Counted from the first letter of the stretch, positions 25,986 through 34,042 are shown. The stretch is 34,629 nucleotides of DNA from Candidatus Rifleibacteriota bacterium (GCA_905236865.1 CAJOQX010000329.1:1-34629), one strand, 5' to 3'. Notes: generated by a model not told the origin, from the letters alone. Translations and numbers: made by a program.

Positions 25986-26777
25986 ATGCATCCTATACTA
26001 CTAGCAACACCTTGGTTTAATGTATATAGCTATGGTTTTATATTAGCGATTAGCTATTCAGTCTGCACTGCCATGACTATATACAAAGCAAAACAAAATG
26101 GTCTCGATGGTGGGACCATTTTTGATTTGATGATGATGTTGCTTGTAGTAGGTATTTTTGGTTCAAGATTACTTTTTGTTCTTGAATATGTTCCACAAAA
26201 GCTTATAACTAAAGATTTTTTATGCTTTGAACAAGGCGGACTAACTTTTTATGGCTCAATAATCAGTGGAATTATTTTTACAATTATTTACTCAAAAATC
26301 ACCAAAATTTCATTCTGGATATTTGCCGATTCATTCGGTTTTTCATTAGGACCAGCTACCGCTATTGCGAGAATAGGTTGTTTTCTTAATGGATGCTGTT
26401 ATGGCAAAGCCTGTTCCCCTCTAATAGGTTTTCAATCAAGAATCGCTGGAACAGGTTATTATCATGCCACTCAATTATATGAAAGCTTTTTATCGTTTAT
26501 AGCTTTTTTGATTCTTATTTTTTTTATTAGGAAAAAGCAAAGCCATTATGGACAATTATTTCTTAGTTATATAAGTTTATATGCCTTTTTTAGGTTTTTT
26601 ATAGAGTTCATTAGAGCAGAAAATCCTGTTGTTTTATTAGGAATGACTCTATCGCAAGTTATTAGTATTATATTGATTGTTACTTCGATTATAGTTTGGA
26701 AATTTATCAGAAATAATAAAGATTTGGAAATAAAATATAATTCTAATAAAATAAAAAACGAAGAGGTTGTTAAATGA
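25986..26777 (+). CDS. lgt: Prolipoprotein diacylglyceryl transferase, copy 1
   Basis: GGLTFYGSIISGI, ATAIARIGCFLNGCCYGKAC, HATQLYES, FFIEFIRAE. Confidence 0.88.
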   Translation: MHPILLATPWFNVYSYGFILAISYSVCTAMTIYKAKQNGLDGGTIFDLMMMLLVVGIFGSRLLFVLEYVPQKLITKDFLCFEQGGLTFYGSIISGIIFTIIYSKITKISFWIFADSFGFSLGPATAIARIGCFLNGCCYGKACSPLIGFQSRIAGTGYYHATQLYESFLSFIAFLILIFFIRKKQSHYGQLFLSYISLYAFFRFFIEFIRAENPVVLLGMTLSQVISIILIVTSIIVWKFIRNNKDLEIKYNSNKIKNEEVVK

Positions 26778-27538
26778 AATCTTTATTAGGAATAGATTTA
26801 CCATTTTATTCTTATGGAATACTAATGGGTATTGCCTTTATTATAGCCGTATTCCTATTCAAATATAATTCAAGAAATAGTTCTTTGCCATGTCCTCCAT
26901 TAATTGATATTTTATTAATTATTTCTATATTTGGTGTTCTAGGAGCAAGAATAAACTATATTTTACTTTTTCCACAATATTATAAAACCTTAAGAGATTG
27001 CTTAGCAATACATGAAGGTGGATTGGTATATTATGGTGGAATGATATTAGCAATAATTGCTTTATTTATTTATTGCAAAATAAAAAAATATTCTTTTTTA
27101 ATGGTCGCAGATTATTTTGTTCCATCTCTAGCTATAGGTCACGCTTTAGGAAGAATTGGCTGTTTAATTAACGATTGCTGTTACGGCACAACAACAAATC
27201 TTATTAAAATTTATCATTTAAAGACTGATTCTATAGGAGTTTTTAGACACCCTACACAGCTTTATGAAATAATCTATCTTATTATTTTAGCTGTCATTTT
27301 TACTTATATTTTAAAAACTGGTTGGCAGGAAAAAGATAGCAAAAGGGGGTTAGTAGCTTCATTATATATTATTTGTTATTCGATATTAAGATTTTTAAAC
27401 GAATTTCTTAGAGCAGATAGCAGAGGTGGATTCTTTACTTATCTAAATTTATCTCCTGCTCAGCTTACCTCAATTGTATTGTTTATTTGCAGTATTCTAT
27501 TTATAATTATAAAAACAAAAAGTATCAAAAGAGGATAA
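26774..27538 (+). CDS. lgt: Prolipoprotein diacylglyceryl transferase, copy 2
   Basis: HEGGLVYYGGMILA, GHALGRIGCLINDCCYGTTT, HPTQLYEI, FLNEFLRADSRGG; 4-bp overlap with copy 1. Confidence 0.88.
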   Translation: MKSLLGIDLPFYSYGILMGIAFIIAVFLFKYNSRNSSLPCPPLIDILLIISIFGVLGARINYILLFPQYYKTLRDCLAIHEGGLVYYGGMILAIIALFIYCKIKKYSFLMVADYFVPSLAIGHALGRIGCLINDCCYGTTTNLIKIYHLKTDSIGVFRHPTQLYEIIYLIILAVIFTYILKTGWQEKDSKRGLVASLYIICYSILRFLNEFLRADSRGGFFTYLNLSPAQLTSIVLFICSILFIIIKTKSIKRG

Positions 27539-27540
27539 AA

Positions 27541-28464
27541 ATGAAAAACATTGAAAATTGGCTTGTAACAGAAGAATATGTAGGTATGCGCCTTGACCAA
27601 GCAATCAACAAAAAATTTCCTGATATTTCTAGAAATATCGCTCAAGAAATGATAAAAAACGGTGAAATAAAAGCCAATAATTCTATAGTTAAAGCTAGTC
27701 TGAAATTAAAAATAGGTGATAATATTGAAATTAACCATAGAACCGATGATTTAAATACAGAAATTCAAGCTACAGAAATGAATTTTCCTATTTTATATGA
27801 AGATGATGATATTATAGTTATAAATAAACCTTATGGTCTTGTAGTCCATCCTGGAGCAGGAAACGAAAAAGTTACTGTTGTATCTGCTCTTCTAAGCCAT
27901 ACCAATCTTAGTCCGATTGGAGCACCAGATAGACCAGGAATAGTACATAGATTAGACAAAGAAACTAGCGGAATTATGGTTTTAGCTAAAAATAAAGAAG
28001 CCCATAAAAATCTTGCAGATCAATTTGCTAGTCACGAGTTAGAAAAAGAGTATATAGCAATAATCCAAGGTCATATTGTAAACCAAAAAGGTAGAATACA
28101 GGTTGCTATAGAACGCGACCCAGTTCATCGCCAACGTATGAAAGCAACTTCGGCTGATAATGGAAGAATGGCTATTTCGATTTTTGAGGTTATGGAATAT
28201 CTAAAAAATTCTACTTTAGTTAAAGTTCAGATTCTTACAGGAAGAACTCATCAGATAAGAGTTCACATGGCTTTTACTGGTCATCCTTTATTAGGTGATA
28301 CTACTTATGGTGGTAGAAAATATGGAAATAACGAACATTTTTTACATAGCCATAAACTAACTTTTAAACACCCAATTTCAGGTAAAACTATGACTTTTGA
28401 AGCAGAATTACCAGTAAGATTCAAACAAGTAATCGAGGAATTGAGGAATGGGAGTGTAAAATGA
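27541..28464 (+). CDS. RluA-family 23S rRNA pseudouridine synthase (RluD-like)
   Basis: S4-like N-term; GVVHPGAGN-type motif (GLVVHPGAGNEKVTVVSALL), PGIVHRLDKETSGIMVLAKN, LTGRTHQIRVHMAFTGHPLLGDTTYGG; ATG 27541 preferred. Confidence 0.92.
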   Translation: MKNIENWLVTEEYVGMRLDQAINKKFPDISRNIAQEMIKNGEIKANNSIVKASLKLKIGDNIEINHRTDDLNTEIQATEMNFPILYEDDDIIVINKPYGLVVHPGAGNEKVTVVSALLSHTNLSPIGAPDRPGIVHRLDKETSGIMVLAKNKEAHKNLADQFASHELEKEYIAIIQGHIVNQKGRIQVAIERDPVHRQRMKATSADNGRMAISIFEVMEYLKNSTLVKVQILTGRTHQIRVHMAFTGHPLLGDTTYGGRKYGNNEHFLHSHKLTFKHPISGKTMTFEAELPVRFKQVIEELRNGSVK

Positions 28465-28829
28465 TGAAAATTACAAATATAAACAGAAGAGGCGGTTTGG
28501 GATTCTATGCTTTTATTTTACTATTACTAGGCTTAGGATTGGCTATATTTGTATTTTTGCCTGATTATAAAGAAGTTCAAGATGGAATTTACAAAGTTTC
28601 TTGCAACGATATTACAACAAAAATCAATTCCGCTGTTGATGATTACAATACAACAAACAGTAAAACATATTCAAAGCCTGGCAATATCGTTGATTTAGAC
28701 ACTTTAAAAGAAAAAGGCTATTTAGATGAAATAAAATACTGCCCACAAAAAGGAACTTTTATGTTTAACGAAAAAGGTAAGGTGATTTGCACTATTCATG
28801 CCAAAGGAGAAAAAAATGACAAAAAATAA
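28461..28829 (+). CDS. Small single-pass protein resembling a degenerate type IV pilin/pseudopilin
   Basis: RRGGLGFYAFILLLLGLGLAIFVFLPDYKEVQ hydrophobic helix; C-terminal LDTLKEKGYLDEIKYCPQKGTFMFNEKGKVICTIH pattern typical of short pilin-like proteins; lacks the usual FTLIE motif. Confidence 0.45.
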   Translation: MMKITNINRRGGLGFYAFILLLLGLGLAIFVFLPDYKEVQDGIYKVSCNDITTKINSAVDDYNTTNSKTYSKPGNIVDLDTLKEKGYLDEIKYCPQKGTFMFNEKGKVICTIHAKGEKNDKK

Positions 28830-29475
28830 AAGACATATATATTTAATAAAAACAGGTCTTCAATTAAGATATATGGCTATTTTAGTCGTTTGTATGCTTA
28901 CAGTTTCAATGACTGTTGGCTGGATTGTCTATCGCACTTCATGGGGACAGATAGTCAATACAGAAGATTTAACTATAGATAAACTTTCTAATATATTCGA
29001 ACAAGTAAATTCACAACTTTTTTGGTGGGTAATAGCTTTTACAGGTATAATTGCTTTTATATCGCTTTTTGTTTCTCATAAAATTGCAGGACCAGTATAT
29101 CGATTAGAAGAAAGCATGAAATTACTTGCTTCTGGTGACTTAACTCATAAAGTTCATTTGAGACAAGGTGATGAATTAGGTGATTTAAAAGATGCCTTCA
29201 ACAAAATGTCAGAGTCGCTAAACAAAATGGTCTATAAAGACCGAGAAGTGATTGAAAGACTCGCAAAAACAGGAGAAAATCTTCAAAAAAAAGTTGACAA
29301 TAAAAATCTTACAAAAGAATCTCTTGAAGAAATAACCTATGAACTTAATGCAATTATTGAAGAATTAAAACTTGTTACCAGCGAATTTAAATTAAGTGAA
29401 AGAATCGAAAATAAAGAAGATACTTCTAATGAAGAAACAACAAAAGAAGAAATCTTAACGGAAACAACCAATTAA
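28816..29475 (+). CDS. Two-TM HAMP-domain protein without recognisable output domain
   Basis: SHKIAGPVYRLEESMKLLASGDLTHKVHLRQGDELGDLKDAFNKMSESLNKM = HAMP; ends in acidic/coil tail; ATG 28816 with aaggag RBS. Confidence 0.8.
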   Translation: MTKNKRHIYLIKTGLQLRYMAILVVCMLTVSMTVGWIVYRTSWGQIVNTEDLTIDKLSNIFEQVNSQLFWWVIAFTGIIAFISLFVSHKIAGPVYRLEESMKLLASGDLTHKVHLRQGDELGDLKDAFNKMSESLNKMVYKDREVIERLAKTGENLQKKVDNKNLTKESLEEITYELNAIIEELKLVTSEFKLSERIENKEDTSNEETTKEEILTETTN

Positions 29476-29493
29476 TTTATTTTTTTCTAATTG

Positions 29494-29522
29494 TTGACTA
29501 CAAAAAACTTTTAAAATATTAT
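29494..29522 (+). promoter_or_regulatory. Putative sigma70-type promoter for the AIM24-family gene
   Basis: TTGACT-N17-TATTAT. Confidence 0.55.
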
Positions 29523-29557
29523 TTAAAAAGAAATTCTTTTAAAGGAGAAATTAACAA

Positions 29558-30241
29558 ATGAATGTTGAATTGCTATTTCAAGGTTCTTATTGTATGGCAA
29601 AACTTTTTCTTGAAAATGGTGAAGAAGTAAAAGCACAGTCAGACGCTATGGTTGCTATGACTTCTAATGTTGCTGTCGAAGGAAAAGCCGAAGGCGGTGT
29701 TTTTGGAATGTTGAAAAGAACCTTTACTGGCGAATCTCTGTTTATGCAGACTCTTAAATGTAATGGCGGGAATGGAGAAGTTCTTGTTGCTCCTTCTGAA
29801 CCAGGCGATTTAGCTGTTTTAGAACTGGCTGGCAATGGTTACATCTTACAAAAAGGTTCTTTTTTAGCTGCCGAAAACGGTATAACAATGGATGCTGTAG
29901 CACAAGGGGTTATGAAAGGTTTGTTTAGCGGACAAGGCTTCTTGTTGCAAAAAGCTGTAGGTAAAGGAAAACTTGTAATTTCTAGTTTTGGCGGAATTAT
30001 GAAAAAAACATTAGCTCCTGGTGAAACCTGGATTGTAGATAATGGTCACATGGTTGCTTGGAGTGATACTGTTAATTACGAACTAAAAAAAGCCTCTTCG
30101 GGCATAATATCTTCTTTAACTTCTGGAGAAGGTTTGGTTTGCGAATGTAAAGGACCTGGAGATGTATACATTCAAAGCCGTAATCCTAGCGGTTTTGGTG
30201 CTTGGGTTCGTCAGTTTATCCCAATACAAAAAAATTCATAG
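29558..30241 (+). CDS. AIM24 (TIGR00266) family protein
   Basis: SDAMVAMTSNVAVEGKAEGGVFGMLKRTFTGESLFMQTLKCNGGNGEVLVAPSEPGDLAVLELAGNGYILQKGSFLA...NGHMVAWSDTV...GEGLVCECKGPGDVYIQSRNPSGFGAWVRQFIP. Confidence 0.9.
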   Translation: MNVELLFQGSYCMAKLFLENGEEVKAQSDAMVAMTSNVAVEGKAEGGVFGMLKRTFTGESLFMQTLKCNGGNGEVLVAPSEPGDLAVLELAGNGYILQKGSFLAAENGITMDAVAQGVMKGLFSGQGFLLQKAVGKGKLVISSFGGIMKKTLAPGETWIVDNGHMVAWSDTVNYELKKASSGIISSLTSGEGLVCECKGPGDVYIQSRNPSGFGAWVRQFIPIQKNS

Positions 30242-30660
30242 TGCAAAATTGTTTTACTGGTAAACTCTATATAAATGGAAGTGCAAAACCTCTATTATCA
30301 AACATTTTTTTTGAGTTTGATAGGCTTTCCTTTCATTTACTAGAATCTGATGATGTTTTTGAAGCCTCTTATTCCAAATTAGAAATTGGTTTAGGAGGCT
30401 TTGAAAATCGTTCTGTAGAAATAAAATCAGTAGATACTAATGGCAAAATTTTATATTCTCTTATCGATGAAAATCAAAAAGATGATTTTCTAGACGCTTG
30501 TTCTAAAATTAGAAATCTTATAAAGCCTGGTATGTTAGAGAAGATAAACAGCCAAGAAAATAAAACAAAACTAATAGAAATCGCTTATTGCTCCCATAGC
30601 TTTATTTGTATATTTATTATACTTGTAATTATTACCCTTATATATAAACATTTTTTCTAA
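30241..30660 (+). CDS. Small uncharacterised protein with C-terminal transmembrane anchor
   Basis: GTG at 30241 overlaps the AIM24 stop (taGTG); C-term FICIFIILVIITLIYKHFF; N-terminal beta-rich segment. Confidence 0.55.
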   Translation: MQNCFTGKLYINGSAKPLLSNIFFEFDRLSFHLLESDDVFEASYSKLEIGLGGFENRSVEIKSVDTNGKILYSLIDENQKDDFLDACSKIRNLIKPGMLEKINSQENKTKLIEIAYCSHSFICIFIILVIITLIYKHFF

Positions 30661-30728
30661 CTTCATATTTTTATCTTATTATTTAAAAAATAAAACGTAT
30701 AAAACAATTACAATCGTGAAAAACTATA

Positions 30729-30757
30729 TTGACATAATTGTATAAATTTTATATATT
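30729..30757 (+). promoter_or_regulatory. Putative sigma70 promoter of xre
   Basis: TTGACA-N17-TATATT. Confidence 0.65.
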
Positions 30758-30761
30758 CGTA

Positions 30762-30775
30762 TTGCATAAACGTAA
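30762..30775. promoter_or_regulatory. Candidate operator downstream of the xre -10 box
   Basis: TTGCATAAACGTAA (reverse complement TTACGTTTATGCAA), 12/14 identical to TTACGTTTGTGAAA at 32206-32219. Confidence 0.45.
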
Positions 30776-30805
30776 AAAATAATAAGACTTATCCGAGGGC
30801 AACAA

Positions 30806-31366
30806 ATGATTGATTCTAAAAATACAAAAACTCCATATCTAGATTTTGGCCAACGTTTACAAGAACTTCGCAAAAAATTTAAACTATCTAGAGCTCAACT
30901 CGGCGAAAAATGCGGAGTTGCTCAAAGCACTATAGTAAATTACGAAAATGGCACACGTATCCCTTTTGCCGATACAGCTACAAAAATGGCGGCAGTTTTT
31001 GGTTTAACAGTTGAAGAACTGCTAGGCATAGAAAATAGCAATATCGAAATGAAAAAAGCAGAAGCTTTAGATTCTTTGAAAAATTTTTATGGCAAAAAAG
31101 GGGCAGAACAAGCTCGTGCTCTTATCGAAGGAGCAGGAAGCCTTCTTGCTGGCGGAACATTAACTCTTGAACAACAAGAAGACTTTATTCTAGAAATGCA
31201 AAAATTGTTCATTATAGCTACCGAAAAAAATAGAGCAAAGCGTAATCCAGAAAAATATAGCTCTAAATCAAAAGAGCATCTTAAACGTGTCGCAGAAATA
31301 GACAAAAAACTCGCAAGGAAAAATAGATATAATTCCTTCTTAGACGAAGAAGAATTTCATGATTAG
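30806..31366 (+). CDS. XRE-family transcriptional regulator (helix-turn-helix plus C-terminal domain)
   Basis: FGQRLQELRKKFKLSRAQLGEKCGVAQSTIVNYENGTRIPFADTATKMAAVFGLTVEELLG. Confidence 0.9.
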   Translation: MIDSKNTKTPYLDFGQRLQELRKKFKLSRAQLGEKCGVAQSTIVNYENGTRIPFADTATKMAAVFGLTVEELLGIENSNIEMKKAEALDSLKNFYGKKGAEQARALIEGAGSLLAGGTLTLEQQEDFILEMQKLFIIATEKNRAKRNPEKYSSKSKEHLKRVAEIDKKLARKNRYNSFLDEEEFHD

Positions 31367-31371
31367 GTCAA

Positions 31372-32133
31372 ATGGAAATAACAAAAGCTTTCTATAAAAT
31401 AGACAATATAATCAAGAAAATAGGAAGCAACAACCCTGAAGAAGTAGCTTCTTACTTAAACTACGAAATAGTTCCTTTAACTAGTAGTCTTGTTGGTTAT
31501 ATTGCAAGAATAAAAAATCAGACTATTATCGGCATAAACAGCCGTCTAAGTCCTATTAAACGCAAATTTGATATTTGGCATGAAATAGGTCATGGAATTC
31601 TAGGACATTTAAATGAAAGTACCTTTACAAGTTTCGGCAACTACCATTTAGATGAAACTCTTTTTGCTCCAAATCAGCAGTTAAACAGCAAAACATTAAG
31701 CCGTCACGAACGTGAAGCCAATCTTGTTGCCGCCGAATATTCTATAGATACATTTAAAATATTAGAAATGATTGGTTACAATAATTCTGTAATAAAGCAA
31801 TTCCGTAATTTGACAACCGTTCAACAACAGCTTAGACGTGAATATGAAACTCTTTTGTTTGCTTTTCAAAATAATTCTAATAATTCAAAAATACAGAATT
31901 ATCGCCTTATAGAATATAAAAAAGAACTAGCTAAATTAGACGAAAAAAAACTCGAATTGGGAAGAGAAATTTCTGAATATGAGATTTTGTCTATACCAGA
32001 AATAGCTCGTAATTTACACACAAGTAGCATTATAATCGAATATAAACTTGAAGCTATACGTCAAAGAGGTTACGACATCGATAGTATTGAATTACCTAAT
32101 TACAACAAAGTTTTCAAACAAGAAGCGGTTTAA
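31372..32133 (+). CDS. ImmA/IrrE (COG2856) family metallopeptidase
   Basis: KFDIWHEIGHGILGHLNEST (HExxH) and SRHEREANLVAAEYSID. Confidence 0.9.
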   Translation: MEITKAFYKIDNIIKKIGSNNPEEVASYLNYEIVPLTSSLVGYIARIKNQTIIGINSRLSPIKRKFDIWHEIGHGILGHLNESTFTSFGNYHLDETLFAPNQQLNSKTLSRHEREANLVAAEYSIDTFKILEMIGYNNSVIKQFRNLTTVQQQLRREYETLLFAFQNNSNNSKIQNYRLIEYKKELAKLDEKKLELGREISEYEILSIPEIARNLHTSSIIIEYKLEAIRQRGYDIDSIELPNYNKVFKQEAV

Positions 32134-32166
32134 CTTTTATTTATTTTTTTATTTTCGTGAATTTTC

Positions 32167-32195
32167 TTGACACAAATGTGAAAATTAAATATTAT
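32167..32195 (+). promoter_or_regulatory. Putative sigma70 promoter of the Y-family polymerase gene
   Basis: TTGACA-N17-TATTAT; the -35 box sits in the dyad TTGACA-CAAA-TGTGAA. Confidence 0.65.
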
Positions 32196-32205
32196 ATGAA
32201 TATAG

Positions 32206-32219
32206 TTACGTTTGTGAAA
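32206..32219. promoter_or_regulatory. Candidate operator downstream of the polymerase promoter
   Basis: TTACGTTTGTGAAA, matching the xre promoter motif. Confidence 0.45.
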
Positions 32220-32267
32220 TTATTTCATTAATGTGAACTTATTGTTGTTTTATAATTATCTCTTTTC

Positions 32268-32318
32268 ATGAGCATAAGCTCGATAACCTACAAATTAAAA
32301 GATTATCCTCTAGCTCAT
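32268..32318 (+). promoter_or_regulatory. Potential structured 5' leader before the polymerase ORF
   Basis: ATGAGC...GCTCAT enclosing GATAA...TTATC; no clear Shine-Dalgarno next to ATG 32341. Confidence 0.35.
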
Positions 32319-32340
32319 AAATTCTCTACTAGTTGATTTT

Positions 32341-33714
32341 ATGACAAACAGAATCTATATATGTATCGACTTAAAAAGTTATTATGCCAGTGTAGAATGT
32401 GTATTCCGCAATCTAGACCCATTAAAAGCCTATCTTCTTGTTGCTGATGAATCACGCACCGACAAAACAATATGTTTAGCGGTTTCCCCTGCATTAAAAG
32501 CTTTAGGTGTTCCTGGCAGACCTAGATTATTTGAAGCAAAGCAAAAAATCCGTGAAGCTGAATCTCTGATGAAAAAAAAGATAGATTATATTGTGGCAAC
32601 ACCTCGAATGTCCGCTTATATAAAGCAATCTGCTGAAATATATAATATTTATTTGAAATATATATCTTCAGAAGATATTCATGTTTACAGCATAGATGAA
32701 GTTTTTATGGATGTAACAAATTATTTACACTTGCATCAAAATTCTGCTCATAAAATGGCAATAACCATGATTAAAGACGTTTTAAAAAATACAGGTATTA
32801 CCGCTACCGCAGGAATAGGCACTAATATGTTTCTTGCTAAAGTTGCTATGGATATAATTGCAAAAAAATCTATCGCTGATTCTGATGGAGTAAGAATAGG
32901 TGAATTAAACGAAAATTCTTATCGTAAAAAACTTTGGGATCATAAGCCATTAACTGATTTTTGGCAAATTGGAACAGGCACATCAAATAGACTAAAACGC
33001 TATGGTATTAATACAATGGGCGATATTGCAGAATATTCCATATATAACGAGGAACTGCTATATAAACTTTTCGGCATTAATGCAGAAATTTTAATAGACC
33101 ATGCCTGGGGCTTAGAACCCTGCCTTATGAAAGACATAAAATCTTATAAACCTAAAAATAGCAGTTTAAGCAGTGGGCAAGTCCTGCCTAGACCTTACAA
33201 ATTCCAAGAAGCTCAAATTATCGTGAAAGAAATGGCAGACTTATTAAGTTTAGATTTAGTGCAAAAAAATCTTGTTACTGAATCTATTACTCTTTATATC
33301 GGATTTGACCACGAATCTTTTTGTAATTATGATGATTCTTGTTATATAGACCATTATGGAAGAATTATCCCTAAACCAGCAGGCGGTACAATTAGGTTTT
33401 CTTGCCCTACAAATTCAAACCAAGAAATAACTAAAGCATTTTTATCCATTTTTAATAACGAAAAAATAGTTAATCGTAATTTACTTATTAGACGGGTTAA
33501 TATTTGTGCAAACAAAATATCTAAAAAATCAAGGTATCATCAGTTAGAATTATTTAAAGATTACGAAAAAGAAAATAAAGAAAACAATCTACAAAAAGCT
33601 ATATTACAAATTAAATCTAAATATGGTTGCAATTCACTTTTAAAGGGAATGAATTTTCTCGAAGCTAGCAGAACCAAAGAAAGGATTTCTCAAATAGGAG
33701 GACATAAGGCATAA
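32341..33714 (+). CDS. Y-family DNA polymerase (UmuC/DinB-like)
   Basis: YICIDLKSYYASVECVFRNLDPLKAYLLVADESRTDKTICLAVSPALKALGV; HVYSIDEVFMDVT; TATAGIGTNMFLAKVAMDIIAKKSIADSDGVRIG. Confidence 0.95.
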   Translation: MTNRIYICIDLKSYYASVECVFRNLDPLKAYLLVADESRTDKTICLAVSPALKALGVPGRPRLFEAKQKIREAESLMKKKIDYIVATPRMSAYIKQSAEIYNIYLKYISSEDIHVYSIDEVFMDVTNYLHLHQNSAHKMAITMIKDVLKNTGITATAGIGTNMFLAKVAMDIIAKKSIADSDGVRIGELNENSYRKKLWDHKPLTDFWQIGTGTSNRLKRYGINTMGDIAEYSIYNEELLYKLFGINAEILIDHAWGLEPCLMKDIKSYKPKNSSLSSGQVLPRPYKFQEAQIIVKEMADLLSLDLVQKNLVTESITLYIGFDHESFCNYDDSCYIDHYGRIIPKPAGGTIRFSCPTNSNQEITKAFLSIFNNEKIVNRNLLIRRVNICANKISKKSRYHQLELFKDYEKENKENNLQKAILQIKSKYGCNSLLKGMNFLEASRTKERISQIGGHKA

Positions 33715-33735
33715 ATAAGGAATTAGGAGTTAAGA

Positions 33736-33921
33736 ATGTCTAAATACAATGATATAATCAATAAACATCGCCCAATACATAAAAATGATTATTTCTCTTT
33801 CAAGCACCCTCCAATGAATAGAAAGCAACGTGCAAAGCTTTTTATGGCTTTTGATGCTTTAAGCGGTTTTAGTGAAGAAATAAATAAAGTAAAAAAAAGA
33901 GACGAACTTTTTTGGATATAA
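33736..33921 (+). CDS. YolD-like small protein
   Basis: 61 aa; HPPMNRKQRAKLFMAFDALSGFSEEI resembles the MSxxdRAaqFaPFaALtGf signature of small YolD-like proteins next to Y-family polymerases. Confidence 0.7.
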   Translation: MSKYNDIINKHRPIHKNDYFSFKHPPMNRKQRAKLFMAFDALSGFSEEINKVKKRDELFWI

Positions 33922-34042
33922 ATTATTTATTAATACTTACTACTACTTTACATACTAAAAAAGTTGCATTTTAAAAATATTATGCTATTTTAGTAGAAAT
34001 TAAACCATTTTAATCACAGTTGTTGTGAAAAGGAGTTTTTAA

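Noticed and set aside
30729-30738. TTGACATAA in the xre promoter resembles the right half of the Deinococcus RDRM operator as I recall it (TTATGTCATTGACATAA)
   Set aside because: The left half is not matched (AAACTAT) and the overlap is mostly the -35 hexamer, so I do not call an RDRM site.
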